Source: Corynebacterium glucuronolyticum DSM 44120
GTDB taxonomy: Bacteria; Actinomycetota; Actinomycetes; Mycobacteriales; Mycobacteriaceae
Reading direction: 5' to 3'
DNA length: 64,000 bases
NCBI RefSeq assembly: GCF_030440595.1
Contig: NZ_CP047452.1
Span: forward strand, 1,922,001-1,986,000
A program made the translations under genes and the position numbers. Positions 1 to 9,976 of this stretch are shown here, one piece after another. Each line of letters starts with the position of its first letter. The first letter of the stretch is position 1. A model generated the notes under the pieces. It was not told where the DNA came from and did not search any database. It saw nothing but the letters and a program-made list of their open reading frames with translations.

Positions 1-588
1 CCACCCCACCACACCCCTAGACCATGCCCTGAACTGGCATTTACCAGAATTAGCACCGTAGATCCGGTTATGACAACCAACCCTCTTTTATGTGTCATAC
101 CTCACTTTATGTACACCGTGCGGAATATCCCACACACCGCATTCTTGTTAACATTCTCGTTACCTTAGGGCCTCCCACGGCAGTCTCCCCTGCCGTTTGT
201 CTAGGTTTCCCCTTAGCCTCCTGCGTACCATCCACCTGTCCCCTCAGCCACTTCTGCCCCCTAGCCGGCAACCGTAGGCCTGATTCGGCAACCGCCCGCC
301 CAATCCGGCAGCCCTCCCCTTTAGTCAGCGGCTATCCCCTTAGTCGGCTGACTTAGCCGTCCACCTATCGTTCATTGCCCCCGTTGCTTCCTGCAGACCC
401 CGGGGGCAGCCTGAAGGCACCTGTGCCTGAAGGATTTCAATTTGTCGCAGAGTCACCTTTGTCTAGGAGGCTTCTATTCTCGAGGAGCCTTTCAAAATAC
501 GAGACTATTCGTGCTCTATATATATACAGTGGCGGTATGTGTTTTCCGCCGTGGACTAGATGGGATCATCCGTTACAGACATAAAAAG
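1..588. other. Gene-free left margin
   Basis: I see no convincing gene here. The longest open frame (90-356, plus) has no plausible Shine-Dalgarno sequence and a composition dominated by Pro, Ser and Leu with no recognisable family. A short inverted repeat, ACGGCAG/CTGCCGT at 177-183/190-196, might be a weak terminator for a plus-strand gene ending left of the window. A TATATATACAGT stretch near 517-530 is AT-rich but not a supported promoter. Confidence 0.5.
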
Positions 589-617
589 GAGCCCTCGTCA
601 CAGAGTGACGAGGGCTC
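582..617 (-). terminator. Terminator of the ctaE-qcrCAB unit
   Basis: A perfect 12-bp stem, GAGCCCTCGTCA (589-600) with TGACGAGGGCTC (606-617), closes a 5-nt loop. On the minus strand it is followed by TCCTTTTTAT, the usual T-tract. It lies about 45 bp beyond the qcrB stop. Confidence 0.85.
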
Positions 618-661
618 TGGCCTTAGTAGCGAACTACTGGCAGTGTGCCAAGCGCTGAGTG

Positions 662-2305
662 CTACTTAGAGTCGCCGCGACGAAGCACGTTGCGGGAGTC
701 GCCTTCCTCGGCGGCCCTACGGTTGAGCTCAGACAGAGTCTCGAACCGCTCGCGATCGTTCGCTTCCTCGATCTCCTTAGCCTTCGCTGCGATCTCCGGG
801 CTGTCAGCCTTGAGCCAGGAGCCACGACCCGGGCGACCGGAGTAGCCCAGCTGGCTGGCGCGCTTCGGCACAGCAGCACCCTGGTACTCCAGCGGGATCT
901 GGTGACCGTGCTCATCGGTCGGGCCAAGCGGCTGGTGCAGCTCAACGAAGCTGCCCTCAGGCGTCTGGTAAATGACACCAGTCTCCACGCCGTGCTCCAG
1001 AACCTTGCGGTCGGAGCGCTGCAGGCCGATGCAGATACGGTAGGTGACGAAGTAGATCACCGGGGGCAGAACCACGAAGCCGATGCGACCAAACCAGGTC
1101 ATGGCGTTCAGCGAAATCTGCGCGAAGTGAGCGAAGAGGTCGTTGGCACCAGACAGGGTCATAAGGAACCACGCGGCGATTGCGACAACACCGAGCGAGG
1201 TGCGCACAGGCACATCGCGGGGGCGCTGCAGGATGTTGTGGTGTGCATCGTCGCCGGTGAATGCCTTCTCAATCCAGGGGTAGCTGAACAGAACGACAAC
1301 CAGGATGCCAGCAACGAGAGCGACCCAGAACACAGCCGGAATGGTATAGGAACCAAGATACAGCTCCCACGGCGGCATGATACGAGCCAAACCATCTGTC
1401 CACAGCATGTAAATATCAGGCTGCGAACCGGCGGAAACCTGTGACGGGTTGTACGGCCCCAGGTTCCAAATCGGGTTAATGGTGAAGATACCGGCGAACA
1501 GGGCGAGAACACCGAAGGTGAACAGGCCCATGGAGATAGCCTTGGTACCGAATACGGGCAGAATACGGACGCCGATGACGTTGTTCTCCGTGCGGCCGGG
1601 GCCCGGGTACTGCGTGTGCTTCTGGAACCATACAAGTGCAACGTGAGCTGCGATCAGGGCAAGGATAATGCCAGGAACGAGCAGGACGTGTGCGATGTAG
1701 AAGCGGTCCAGCATCAGATCAGATGGGAAGTCTCCACCGAAGATGAACCAGTGTGTCCACGTACCGATGATCGGGATGGACAGAATAATCGCGGACATGA
1801 TTCGCAGGCCGACACCGGAGAGCAGATCGTCCGGGAGGGAGTAACCCATGAAGCCCTCAACCATGCAGAGGAGGAGCAGGGTCACACCGATGAGCCAGTT
1901 GGCCTCACGGGGACGACGGAATGCACCGGTGAAGAAGATGCGGAACATGTGGACGAAGATGGCAACGCTGAACAGCAGAGCAGCCCAGTGGTGCATCTGG
2001 CGGATGAAGAGGCCGCCACGAACCTCGAAGGAGAGGTTCAGCGCTGTCTCGTAGGCGCGAGACATCTCGACACCGTTAAGCGGTGCATAAGCACCGTCGT
2101 AGATGACCTTCGTAATGGAAGGATCGAAGAACAGTGCGAGGTAGATACCGGTCAGCAGCAGGACGATGAAAGCGTACAGCGCAATCTCGCCGAGCATGAA
2201 TGACCAGTGGGTGGGGAACACCTTATTGATGTTCGTGCGGATAAACCCGGCGGCACCGTAGCGTTCGTCGACGTTACGAGCACGGGTAGCTAGCTTGTTA
2301 CTCAT
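662..2305 (-). CDS. qcrB: Cytochrome bc1 complex cytochrome b subunit
   Basis: This 547-residue membrane protein is the quinol-oxidising, di-haem b subunit of complex III. In actinobacteria complex III forms a supercomplex with the aa3 oxidase. The N-terminal half shows the cytochrome b pattern of long hydrophobic helices, with paired histidines in [11 protein letters not shown] and in [10 protein letters not shown], and an FGGDFPSD quinol-site loop. It is longer than mitochondrial cytochrome b because of a hydrophilic C-terminal tail, rich in charged residues, that is usual for the actinobacterial protein. The ATG overlaps the qcrA stop in an ATGA, so translation is probably coupled. It is the last gene of ctaE-qcrC-qcrA-qcrB. 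Confidence 0.97.
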   Translation of the reverse strand: MSNKLATRARNVDERYGAAGFIRTNINKVFPTHWSFMLGEIALYAFIVLLLTGIYLALFFDPSITKVIYDGAYAPLNGVEMSRAYETALNLSFEVRGGLFIRQMHHWAALLFSVAIFVHMFRIFFTGAFRRPREANWLIGVTLLLLCMVEGFMGYSLPDDLLSGVGLRIMSAIILSIPIIGTWTHWFIFGGDFPSDLMLDRFYIAHVLLVPGIILALIAAHVALVWFQKHTQYPGPGRTENNVIGVRILPVFGTKAISMGLFTFGVLALFAGIFTINPIWNLGPYNPSQVSAGSQPDIYMLWTDGLARIMPPWELYLGSYTIPAVFWVALVAGILVVVLFSYPWIEKAFTGDDAHHNILQRPRDVPVRTSLGVVAIAAWFLMTLSGANDLFAHFAQISLNAMTWFGRIGFVVLPPVIYFVTYRICIGLQRSDRKVLEHGVETGVIYQTPEGSFVELHQPLGPTDEHGHQIPLEYQGAAVPKRASQLGYSGRPGRGSWLKADSPEIAAKAKEIEEANDRERFETLSELNRRAAEEGDSRNVLRRGDSK

Positions 2306-3513
2306 GACTCACGCTCCCAGAAGGCCGGGCCAACCGGCTCGCTGAAGTTCCTCGTAGCAACGAGGTAGCCTTCCTCGTCCACCGTGATCGGCAGCTGAGG
2401 CAGGGCACGTGCGGCAGGACCAAACACAGGCTTGCCGTAGTGCAAGGCATCGAATTGTGACTGGTGGCACGGGCACAGGATCCGGTTTGTCTGAGCCTCG
2501 TAGAGGGAGGTCGGGCAACCGATGTGCGTGCAGATCTTGGAGTAGGCGTAGTAATCACCGAAGTGGTAATCCTCCTGCCCTTCACGCTCGACGACGCGGT
2601 TGGCATCTTCGCTACGAAGGCGAATCAGCATAACTGCGTTACGCGGGCCGTGGATCGAGTGCATGTGCTCCTCGTACACGTCCTTGGTCTTGTCGCCGTG
2701 GCGGATAACTGCCTCCGGCAGGAGCGGGAAGACCGTCTCCATGCCACCAGCAGCGAGATCCTCCGGACGAACGCGAACCAGGCGAGCCAGGCCGTTGGTG
2801 TGGTAGTTGCCGTGCTCATCCTTCTCGGCCGCGATACCAGTGTCACGACCCAGGTAGATCTTCTCTACCTCGGGGGTGTCGAGCAGGGACCAACCAGAGG
2901 TCCACAGCGTGCCGTCACCCTGAATGCCAAGCTTGCCGGGCTTCCACGGATTCTTGATCATGCCACCGAGCGGAGCAATGATCGAAATACCCGCGAGGAC
3001 TGCTCCGGTGCCGAAGAGGCCCTTGAGTACCTTTCGACGGCCGAGGGAGGAGGTCTCCCACGAATCGTTAAGCAGGGCGGTCAGGGTGCGCTGGTCAACT
3101 TCATCCGACGGACCATCGTGGCGCTCCTGCACCGCGATTTCCTCGGGGATGAAACGCTTAATGTACAGCGCGGTGGCGATAGCCAGGGAAATGATGGACA
3201 GGCCCATCGTTACACCGAGCAACGGTGTGTAGAAGGTGTACCACCACATACCCTCCTGACCGAGGCCCTTGTACTCCCACGGCCAGAAGAGGTAGATCGC
3301 GAGGAAAGCAAGTGCGCAAATAATGCCGAGCACCAGCCAGAAACCGACGGTGCGCGATGCGCGCTTCTCAGCCGGATCATTCGTGATCGGGAAGCGTTCC
3401 TTGCGGTATGCAATGGTGACGCCATCCATCTCCGTGCCCAGGCGAGCCAGGTCTTCCTGCGACATGTTCTTCAGATCTTCAGAACTGTACTGATTATTTA
3501 CTGTGTGACTCAT
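2302..3513 (-). CDS. qcrA: Cytochrome bc1 complex Rieske iron-sulfur subunit
   Basis: This 403-residue protein carries the Rieske [2Fe-2S] cluster that takes an electron from quinol and passes it to cytochrome c. Cluster motifs CTHIGC (about residue 328) and CPCHQS (about 346) are both intact. The N-terminal half holds three hydrophobic segments, as expected for the actinobacterial QcrA, which has three helices rather than one. The ATG at 3513 was chosen because it overlaps the qcrC stop (ATGA) and begins MSHTVNNQ. A longer frame to 3570 has no Shine-Dalgarno sequence and would run 57 bases into qcrC. It sits between qcrC and qcrB with 4-base overlaps on both sides. Confidence 0.96.
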   Translation of the reverse strand: MSHTVNNQYSSEDLKNMSQEDLARLGTEMDGVTIAYRKERFPITNDPAEKRASRTVGFWLVLGIICALAFLAIYLFWPWEYKGLGQEGMWWYTFYTPLLGVTMGLSIISLAIATALYIKRFIPEEIAVQERHDGPSDEVDQRTLTALLNDSWETSSLGRRKVLKGLFGTGAVLAGISIIAPLGGMIKNPWKPGKLGIQGDGTLWTSGWSLLDTPEVEKIYLGRDTGIAAEKDEHGNYHTNGLARLVRVRPEDLAAGGMETVFPLLPEAVIRHGDKTKDVYEEHMHSIHGPRNAVMLIRLRSEDANRVVEREGQEDYHFGDYYAYSKICTHIGCPTSLYEAQTNRILCPCHQSQFDALHYGKPVFGPAARALPQLPITVDEEGYLVATRNFSEPVGPAFWERES

Positions 3514-4394
3514 GAGCGGCTTCCAATCCACATCGTGAAGCAGACAAGAACTGTGATGCCGACGATCCACATAACCATGCCCTCAGTTACCGGGCCGAGA
3601 CCACCAATGGTCCAACCACCGGGATTCGGGGTTTCCTTAGCTGCCTTAATGTAAGCGATGATGTCCTTCTTCTCGTTCTCACTCAGCTGGCGATCAGAGA
3701 ATTTGGGCATATTCTGCGGGCCGGTCAGCATGGCCTGGTAGAGCTCCTGCTCGTTGGCAGGGTCAAGACCAGGTGCGTACTTACCGGAGGAAAGCGCTCC
3801 GCCACGACCAGTGAAGTTGTGGCAGGAGGCACAGTTCATACGGAACAGTTCCGAACCGCGGGCGACATCCTCGGGGTGGATCTCACCCTCGGTGGTCGAA
3901 GCGCCACGGAGAGATTCCATAGCGATCGAGCCGTCCTCGTTGCGCTTCAGCTCGGGGCCACCACCGTTAGCGGCCACGAAAGCAGCGAGAGCCATCGTCT
4001 GAGATTCGTTAAATTTAGCGGGCTTGCGGGCAGCCTGTGCCTCGTTGCGGAGCATCGGCATGCGGCCAGAGTGAACCTGGAAATAGGCTGCACCCTCGCC
4101 AACACCGATCAGTGAAGGTCCGCGATCCGCGACACCCTGGAGGTTAGCTCCGTGGCAGTAGACGCAGGAGGTCTCGTAGAGGGACTTACCCTCTACGATG
4201 AGGGCCTGCTGATCCTGCTTAGCGGTAGCAACCTGAGCATCGGGAGTCAAGGCACTGGCGAGCAAGCCAGCGCTGGAGAGACCGACGGTAAGGGCAAGGC
4301 CACCAGCGGCGGTGCGCCTCATCTTCCGACGGCCCCTAACCTTTTTCGCCTTCTCGGCAGCAGCCGAGTCGGCGTTTCGTGGTGTGGTATCCAT
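3510..4394 (-). CDS. qcrC: Cytochrome bc1 complex di-haem cytochrome c subunit
   Basis: This 294-residue protein has two CXXCH haem c sites, CVYCH near residue 76 and CASCH near 188. One hydrophobic segment near residue 30 anchors or exports the protein, and another lies at the C-terminus. In actinobacteria this di-haem protein replaces soluble cytochrome c and wires complex III directly to complex IV. AAGGGA stands 4 bases before the ATG at 4394. A second ATG directly upstream (4397) is only 1 base from it and is less likely. It follows ctaE in the same direction after about 100 bases. Confidence 0.95.
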   Translation of the reverse strand: MDTTPRNADSAAAEKAKKVRGRRKMRRTAAGGLALTVGLSSAGLLASALTPDAQVATAKQDQQALIVEGKSLYETSCVYCHGANLQGVADRGPSLIGVGEGAAYFQVHSGRMPMLRNEAQAARKPAKFNESQTMALAAFVAANGGGPELKRNEDGSIAMESLRGASTTEGEIHPEDVARGSELFRMNCASCHNFTGRGGALSSGKYAPGLDPANEQELYQAMLTGPQNMPKFSDRQLSENEKKDIIAYIKAAKETPNPGGWTIGGLGPVTEGMVMWIVGITVLVCFTMWIGSRS

Positions 4395-4492
4395 CATTTC
4401 CCTTTTAACTCGTATGGAAAGTGAATGGCTGTAGGCCGAAATCGCGTCTACGGTTGGCGAGCCTCCCGCAGACCTCAAACGACCAATACGGC

Positions 4493-5113
4493 CTACTGAA
4501 TGAAGTAAATAGTGGTGAACAGACCAATCCAGACAACGTCAACGAAGTGCCAGTAGTAGGACACCACCATTGCGGCCGTTGCCTGGGCCGGAGTGAACTT
4601 GGCTAGCGATACACGCGTCAAAACCACTACGAAGGCGAGGACGCCAGCCAACACGTGAGCTGCGTGGAAGCCCGTGGTGATGAAGAACACCGAGCCGTAA
4701 ACGCTGCTCTGGATGGTGAGTCCGTGGCCAACGAGCGTTATGTACTCTTTCATCTGGCCAACAAGGAAGATCGTTCCCATGAGAGCCGAGAGAAGGTACC
4801 AACGACGAAGACCAAAGACGTCTCCTCGTTCAGCGGCGAACACGCCCATCTGCGCGGTGAACGAACTTGCCACCAGGATGACCGTGATTGACAGGGCAAA
4901 CGGCACGTTCAGGTGAGCCGGGCCGTAATCCCATGTACCGCTCTTAAGGCCGTTTGCTCGCGAGACGAAGTACATCGCGAACAAACCAGCAAAGAACATT
5001 AACTCTTGAGACAGGAACACAACGGTGCCGACGCTGACCATATTCGGACGGTTCAGCGCCGCAACACGCCGTGGTGCTGCCGTATTATTTCCAACTGCGC
5101 TTGTCACAACCAT
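4493..5113 (-). CDS. ctaE: Cytochrome c oxidase subunit III
   Basis: This 206-residue, multi-helix membrane protein is subunit III of the aa3 oxidase. The N-terminus ([10 protein letters not shown], then [18 protein letters not shown]) carries the family motif with the SQExxFFA core. The length fits the short five-helix bacterial form. It leads the ctaE-qcrCAB cluster, a linkage typical of Corynebacterium and Mycobacterium. The ATG at 5113 has no strong Shine-Dalgarno sequence; GTG at 5107 is an alternative. A perfect GlxR-type palindrome lies about 265 bases upstream. Confidence 0.95.
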   Translation of the reverse strand: MVVTSAVGNNTAAPRRVAALNRPNMVSVGTVVFLSQELMFFAGLFAMYFVSRANGLKSGTWDYGPAHLNVPFALSITVILVASSFTAQMGVFAAERGDVFGLRRWYLLSALMGTIFLVGQMKEYITLVGHGLTIQSSVYGSVFFITTGFHAAHVLAGVLAFVVVLTRVSLAKFTPAQATAAMVVSYYWHFVDVVWIGLFTTIYFIQ

Positions 5114-5535
5114 TAGTATTGTCGATTCCGGCCCCTAATTCGACCCGCTCCACCCTCCCATATCAGGCCAATCACAACGAAAGTTGCATACCTGGTTGAC
5201 GCGCAGGACTCCTCCCCTTCATCTTTTTCGGCGGGGAACTTTTTCCTCCCGTCTCCGACCTCTATATTCCCCCTGCTAGACGGAAGAAGTGGAATCTTAT
5301 TTTTCTCCACCCCACCGCTCTCCTCATCCACCGAGCAAAAAGTCTGGCAAAAACGCCGGGAATTCTCCCAATTTCACTGTGACATTTCTCACACCGTCGA
5401 AATCGGCCAGAAGCCGCCTCTCAAACTTTTGTTTACCCCACACCGACCTGCAGTTTTCCCTGGAAAAGCAAGCCGGTTCACCCCCATATAAATTTTTTCG
5501 CGCCACGGGGAACTATTTCCTTTTTCATACGACAA
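5114..5535. promoter_or_regulatory. Long leader upstream of ctaE
   Basis: No gene is supported between ctaE and the ctaF terminator. The stretch is unusually rich in pyrimidines on the plus strand. It contains one clear element, the palindrome at 5378-5393 listed separately. An A/T-rich patch at 5485-5500 (TTTATATGG on the minus strand) could hold a -10 element, but I cannot place a promoter with confidence. Confidence 0.4.
5378..5393. promoter_or_regulatory. GlxR (CRP-type) binding site upstream of ctaE
   Basis: TGTGACATTTCTCACA is a perfect TGTGA-N6-TCACA palindrome, the consensus of the corynebacterial cAMP-responsive regulator GlxR. GlxR is known to control respiratory genes in C. glutamicum. 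Placement about 265 bases before ctaE suggests control of the ctaE-qcrCAB unit; the direction of the effect cannot be read from sequence. Confidence 0.75.
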
Positions 5536-5558
5536 AACCCCCGCCGGAGGGCGGGGGT
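5531..5558 (-). terminator. Terminator of ctaCF
   Basis: The 9-bp stem ACCCCCGCC (5537-5545) with GGCGGGGGT (5550-5558) has a GGAG loop. On the minus strand it is followed by TTTTGTCG. It lies about 60 bases beyond the ctaF stop. Confidence 0.75.
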
Positions 5559-5617
5559 CTGAAACCTAAGGAGTTCGTCCGCTTTTGCGGATTGTACCTA
5601 GCCTTCGCTAAGAGAAA

Positions 5618-6049
5618 CTAGTGGCTTTCCTTCGGGATGCCGTACTGCAGGTTCAATTTGAACACCGTGAAGATCAGGAGCACGGCACCAAGAACGATGA
5701 GCCAGTAGTGCATGTAGATGATGCCAAGTCCGAGAACGAGGATCGAACCAGACATTGCGATCGGCCAGATGGAGCTCGTGGAGAAGAAGCCGTACAGGCC
5801 GGCACCGTCTTCCGTCTCTGCGTCCTCCCAATCCTCCGGGAGAACGTCCTGGCGAGCTTCCGTGAAGTGGAAGTAGGCGCCAAGCATAAGAGTCATCAGT
5901 GCGGATACGACCAGAGCAGTGCCACCGCCCCATTCGATTCCGGTGTGGTAGCCTGCATCCTCAACGTACATAACGGCGAGGAAGTAGATGATGGACATAA
6001 CCACCAGGAAGATGGTCAAACCGTAGAAAATACGTGCTGTGCTTTTCAT
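5618..6049 (-). CDS. ctaF: Actinobacterial cytochrome c oxidase subunit IV
   Basis: This 143-residue protein has four predicted transmembrane segments: residues 5-27, about 40-62 and two in the C-terminal third. The sequence ([14 protein letters not shown], then [10 protein letters not shown] and [10 protein letters not shown]) matches the small subunit IV restricted to actinobacteria. It follows ctaC after 18 bases, forming the ctaCF unit. Its role is structural within the aa3 oxidase. Confidence 0.93.
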   Translation of the reverse strand: MKSTARIFYGLTIFLVVMSIIYFLAVMYVEDAGYHTGIEWGGGTALVVSALMTLMLGAYFHFTEARQDVLPEDWEDAETEDGAGLYGFFSTSSIWPIAMSGSILVLGLGIIYMHYWLIVLGAVLLIFTVFKLNLQYGIPKESH

Positions 6050-6067
6050 TTCTTCTACAGACCTTTC

Positions 6068-7210
6068 CTATTTGTTTGCCGCGTAATCGAAAGTGTTGGA
6101 CTCAATGCCACGGGTTCCATCGCGCTCAGTGAGGAACGGGCGGGTACTGGTGGAGTACGGATCTTCACCAATCGCCTTAAGAGCCTCGGAGTTCGGAGCC
6201 TCGGGGTTCGCAGTGCGGTACTCAAGGTACTGCTTGAACTTCTCGGGACTGACAACGCGAACCTCAAAGTTCATCATGGCGTGGTAGGTACCACACATCT
6301 CAGCGCAGCGACCAACGAATGCGCCCTCCTCCTCGATCTTTTCGATCTGGAAGCGGTTCACCGAGTTGTTAGCCTCGGGGTTAGCGTAGACGTCGCGTTT
6401 GAACAGGAACTCAGGAACCCAGAAGGAGTGCGATACGTCCGCAGAAGCGAGACGGAACTCGAGCGGGGTCTGGCTCGGGAGCACGAGAACCGGAACCTCG
6501 TCGGATGCACCTACGGTCTCGATCTTGTTGAAGTGGAGGTAGGAGCGATCATCGCGGGACTTGCCGTGAACCGGGCCACCCCACTGGTACTCTTCGCCGT
6601 TCGGAAGGTGCTTCGTCTTGATGTTGCCGTCGGCGTCGCGCTCGTAAGCGGACTCCTCAGCTGCCTTCGTCCTAGCCTCATCGGTTCCGACGTAGTCCTG
6701 ACCGGTCGGGGAAAGGTCAGCTGCAACGTTGGCGTAGCCGAACTTCCAGTTCCACTGGAAGCCAGTGATATCCACCGTCACCTTCGGGTTTTTATCCAGA
6801 GCGTTGACCTGATCCTGAGCCTGCACCGTGAAGAAGAACAGCACAGAGACGATGGTGATCGGGATAATTGTCAGGACGATTTCCAGCGGGATATTGTACT
6901 GCAGCTGCTTCGGGAGCTCACCCTTACCGGCCTTCTTTGCGCGCTTGGCGGTGTTAAAGAAAACGTTCCACAACATCAACGCCCACATAATGATGCCGAT
7001 CGTCCAGGCGGTTACCCAAACCCAGACCCAGAAGTTTCCGACCTCGGTCGCCTCCGGCGTAATGCCCTCTGGCCAGCCCATGCGCAGGAATTTTCCTACA
7101 GCGCCACCAGGAGGAGTTACATCACAACCAGCGAGCGCAAGGCCGCTGGCACCGAGCATTCCAGCCAGCAGCATGTTGCGGCCAAAACCGCGCTTCTTTC
7201 GCTGTTCCAC
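6068..7210 (-). CDS. ctaC: Cytochrome c oxidase subunit II (lipoprotein)
   Basis: This 380-residue protein carries the CuA centre that receives electrons from QcrC. An N-terminal lipoprotein signal ends at LALAGC (Cys29). Two transmembrane segments follow, then the periplasmic cupredoxin fold. The CuA ligands are visible: His in DVSHSFW (about residue 260) and the cluster GRCAEMCGTYHAMM (about 300). The GTG at 7210 was chosen because AGGAAGG lies 9 bases before it and it yields VEQRKKRGF, similar to known corynebacterial starts. A TTG at 7234 is upstream but has no ribosome site. A large insert around residues 165-230 is typical of actinobacterial CtaC. Confidence 0.96.
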   Translation of the reverse strand: MEQRKKRGFGRNMLLAGMLGASGLALAGCDVTPPGGAVGKFLRMGWPEGITPEATEVGNFWVWVWVTAWTIGIIMWALMLWNVFFNTAKRAKKAGKGELPKQLQYNIPLEIVLTIIPITIVSVLFFFTVQAQDQVNALDKNPKVTVDITGFQWNWKFGYANVAADLSPTGQDYVGTDEARTKAAEESAYERDADGNIKTKHLPNGEEYQWGGPVHGKSRDDRSYLHFNKIETVGASDEVPVLVLPSQTPLEFRLASADVSHSFWVPEFLFKRDVYANPEANNSVNRFQIEKIEEEGAFVGRCAEMCGTYHAMMNFEVRVVSPEKFKQYLEYRTANPEAPNSEALKAIGEDPYSTSTRPFLTERDGTRGIESNTFDYAANK

Positions 7211-7407
7211 GTGTGTCTGCCTTCCTATGTACAAAACTCATAGAACTCTCAAAGGTTCATTTCTATCTATGCAGCGTATCGCAAATGGAAACAGAATCCA
7301 CACCGTTTACAGGGTGGATTCGGTATCAATCGAAAGTACGTTTTCGCTCTTCACACGGCACGGCGCTGCATGTTTACCGCCTCCGCCACGGTTACCCGAG
7401 CTTCAAC

Positions 7408-7423
7408 CGTGACCCAGGTCACA
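7408..7423. promoter_or_regulatory. GlxR-like site upstream of ctaC
   Basis: CGTGACCCAGGTCACA fits TGTGA-N6-TCACA with one mismatch in the first base. It lies about 200 bases before the ctaC start, a position comparable with the ctaE site, which suggests coordinated control of both oxidase units. Confidence 0.6.
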
Positions 7424-7453
7424 AATGTCTCGCCGATCGTCTACCCATGAACG

Positions 7454-7492
7454 GGTGTAGCCCAAAGGTTGAAGGTGTAGCCCCAAGGTTGG
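7454..7492. repeat. Two-copy 20-bp direct repeat
   Basis: GGTGTAGCCCAAAGGTTG and GGTGTAGCCCCAAGGTTG start 20 bases apart and differ at one base. The spacing of about two helical turns would suit a DNA-binding protein, but no function is known to me. Confidence 0.6.
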
Positions 7493-7706
7493 TTTTGGCT
7501 ACCTACAAGCAATTTTGCACCATTCCACCCCCACATTCCAGACATCTGACCCCACTTCGATTCCGCAGCGCCCCCTCCCTCGCGCCGATAGCCGGGCGCC
7601 GTCCCACAGGATCCTTGCCCCTACCTCCCGTAGGCATAGATCCGTGAGGAGAACCTCGTGGTGCGTAATGTGACGGCGGGGCGTGTGACGGCACGACACG
7701 TGACGG

Positions 7707-7762
7707 CGCGACACTGGCGGCGCGACACTGGCGGCGCGACACTGGCGGCGCGACACTGGCGG
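7707..7762. repeat. 14-bp tandem repeat, four exact copies
   Basis: CGCGACACTGGCGG occurs four times head to tail at 7707, 7721, 7735 and 7749. Degenerate relatives (CGACACGTGACGG and GTGACGGCG) extend upstream to about 7670. This is a small VNTR about 200 bases before ltsA. Confidence 0.9.
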
Positions 7763-7961
7763 CGCGCGTGTAAGGGAATAGTCAGTTGCACGGACGAGCC
7801 GGACGCTGAGGAGAGGGAAGCTAAAGCCTCTCCCGCGTCACGGGTAGACTTTCACTACAGTTCGGCAGCCGGTCCCACAACGTACCGCTGCCACCCACCC
7901 TCGCCGGTAAATAGGTGAGGTAAGAAAGCTTCGATTAATTGTTAAAGGAGATCTCAACCGC

Positions 7962-9887
7962 ATGTGTGGACTTTTGGGTTTACTTGTCCCGTCTGGGAAC
8001 TCAAGCGAGTTAGTGCCGGCGGTAGAGCGGGCGCTTCCCTGCATGTATCACCGTGGGCCCGACGCAGTCGGAACCTGGAACGACGACCACGTGGTATTCG
8101 GATTCAACCGGCTCTCCATCATCGATCTCGCACACTCGCACCAGCCGCTGCAGTGGGGCCCAGAAGATAACCCGACGCGGTACACAATGACCTTCAACGG
8201 CGAGATCTACAACTACATCGAGTTGCGGGAAGAGCTCTCTGCTTTGGGTTATACCTTTAATACTGAAGGTGACGGAGAACCGATTGTCGTCGGCTACCAC
8301 CACTGGGGTGAAGATGTTGTCACTCATCTGCGTGGCATGTTCGCCATCGTCATCTGGGATTCGGAAAAGCGGACCGTGTTCGCTGCCCGCGACCAGTTTG
8401 GCATCAAGCCGCTGTACATCGCACAGACTGAAGTCGGCACTGTCTTTTCATCTGAGAAGAAATCCATCCTCGAGATGGCTCCGGAGCTGGGACTCGATCT
8501 TTCCCTCGATCGGCGAGCCCTGGAACACTACGTTGACCTCCAGTACGTGCCGGAGCCCGAAAGCCTCCATGCCAATATCCGTCGCGTGGAGTCGGGTTGT
8601 TCCGTCACCTTGTCGGTTACTGATTCCGCTATCAACCAACAGCGCCACTTCGAGCCGAAGTTCAACGTCACTCCTGTGCCTGCCGGTGAAGAGCAGAAAC
8701 TTTTTGATTCGATCGCGAAGGCGCTGGAAGACAGTGTCGAGAAGCACATGCGCGCTGACGTTACTGTCGGGTCTTTCCTCTCCGGTGGCATCGACTCCAC
8801 CGCGATCGCTGCTCTTGCAAAGCGCCACAACCCGAACCTGCTCACCTTTACCACCGGGTTCGAACGGGAAGGCTATTCAGAAGTTGATGTTGCTGCGGAA
8901 TCTGCCGAAGCGATTGGCGTTGAGCATATCGTCAAGATTGTTTCGCCGGAAGAGTACGCAGAGGCCTTCCCGCGCATCATCTGGTACCTCGATGACCCTG
9001 TCGCCGACCCCTCGCTCGTGCCGCTGTATTTTGTTGCAGCCGAGGCTCGCAAGCACGTTAAAGTGGTCCTGTCAGGCGAAGGCTCGGACGAGTTGTTCGG
9101 TGGCTACACCATCTACAAGGAGCCCCTTTCTCTCAAGCCATTCGAGTACGTCCCGGGTCCTCTCCTTAAGGGTCTGCGCGCAGTGGGTAAAGCGTTGCCG
9201 GATGGAGTCCGTGGCAAGTCACTCCTTCTCCGTGGCACCCAGCCGATGGAGACGCGCTACTACGGCAACGCGCGCTCCTTTAACTTCGAACAGATCAAGC
9301 GCGTCATGCCCTGGGCGAAGCCGGAGTGGGATCACCGCGAGGTGACCGCGCCGATTTACGCCAAGTCCCGTGACATGGATCCGGTAGCCCGGATGCAGCA
9401 CCTTGATTTGTTCACGTGGCTGCGGGGCGACATCCTTGTTAAGGCCGACAAGATCACGATGGCCAATTCGCTGGAGTTGCGTGTCCCGTTCCTTGACCGG
9501 GAGGTGTTCCGCGTTGCCGAGCACATTCCGCACACGCTGAAGGTCTCGCACGGAACGACGAAGTATGCGTTGCGCCAGGCACTCAAACAGATCGTTCCTG
9601 CGCACGTTCTCAACAGGAAGAAGCTGGGTTTCCCGGTACCGATGAAGTACTGGCTGGCAGGCGACGAGCTGTACGGGTGGGCAAAGGAACAGATCACGGC
9701 ATCGCAAACCGATCATCTCTTTGATAAGTCTGCGGTTCTTGCCATGTTGGAGGAGCACCGGCGTGGCGAGGCCGAACACTCCCGCCGTCTCTGGACGATC
9801 ATTTCATTCATGATCTGGCACGGAATTTTCGTCGAAAAGCGAATCGACCCAGGTGTAGAGCGCCGCGAGTACCCCGTAGAACTCTAA
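7962..9887 (+). CDS. ltsA: Glutamine-dependent amidotransferase LtsA (AsnB family)
   Basis: This 641-residue class II glutamine amidotransferase has the N-terminal nucleophile Cys2 (MCGLLGLL). A synthetase domain follows with the ATP pyrophosphatase loop SFLSGGIDST near residue 270. In Corynebacterium, LtsA belongs to the asparagine synthetase family but is needed for lysozyme resistance, by amidating diaminopimelate in peptidoglycan. The orthologous position beside ctaC supports this name over a plain asparagine synthetase. AAAGGAG precedes the ATG by about 10 bases. It is transcribed divergently from ctaCF and ends at a shared bidirectional hairpin. Confidence 0.9.
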   Translation: MCGLLGLLVPSGNSSELVPAVERALPCMYHRGPDAVGTWNDDHVVFGFNRLSIIDLAHSHQPLQWGPEDNPTRYTMTFNGEIYNYIELREELSALGYTFNTEGDGEPIVVGYHHWGEDVVTHLRGMFAIVIWDSEKRTVFAARDQFGIKPLYIAQTEVGTVFSSEKKSILEMAPELGLDLSLDRRALEHYVDLQYVPEPESLHANIRRVESGCSVTLSVTDSAINQQRHFEPKFNVTPVPAGEEQKLFDSIAKALEDSVEKHMRADVTVGSFLSGGIDSTAIAALAKRHNPNLLTFTTGFEREGYSEVDVAAESAEAIGVEHIVKIVSPEEYAEAFPRIIWYLDDPVADPSLVPLYFVAAEARKHVKVVLSGEGSDELFGGYTIYKEPLSLKPFEYVPGPLLKGLRAVGKALPDGVRGKSLLLRGTQPMETRYYGNARSFNFEQIKRVMPWAKPEWDHREVTAPIYAKSRDMDPVARMQHLDLFTWLRGDILVKADKITMANSLELRVPFLDREVFRVAEHIPHTLKVSHGTTKYALRQALKQIVPAHVLNRKKLGFPVPMKYWLAGDELYGWAKEQITASQTDHLFDKSAVLAMLEEHRRGEAEHSRRLWTIISFMIWHGIFVEKRIDPGVERREYPVEL

Positions 9888-9896
9888 ACAGAATGG

Positions 9897-9932
9897 AAAA
9901 TGCCCCTGGTGGACGTACACCAGGGGCATTTT
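9897..9932. terminator. Bidirectional terminator between ltsA and the HesB gene
   Basis: Fifteen-base arms, AAAATGCCCCTGGTG (9897-9911) and its complement (9918-9932), flank a 6-base loop. A/T tracts at both ends serve both convergent genes. Confidence 0.9.
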
Positions 9933-9976
9933 GTTTGGCTACGCGTAACGAGTGGTTTCGTTACCAGAGCGTGGAG

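Larger units (their letters stand above)
7211..7961. other. Intergenic region between ctaC and ltsA
   Basis: This 750-base divergent promoter region holds a GlxR-like palindrome (7408-7423), a two-copy direct repeat (7454-7492) and a 14-bp tandem array (7707-7762). A possible -10 hexamer TAGACT at 7845-7850 precedes ltsA. Short open frames here have repeat-driven composition, and I do not accept them as genes. Confidence 0.5.

Noticed and set aside
90..356. 88-residue open frame at the left margin
   Set aside because: It has no ribosome site, no family, and low-complexity Pro/Ser/Leu composition.
7658..7918. Open frames across the 14-bp tandem repeat
   Set aside because: The protein sequence is created by the repeat, and there is no start signal.
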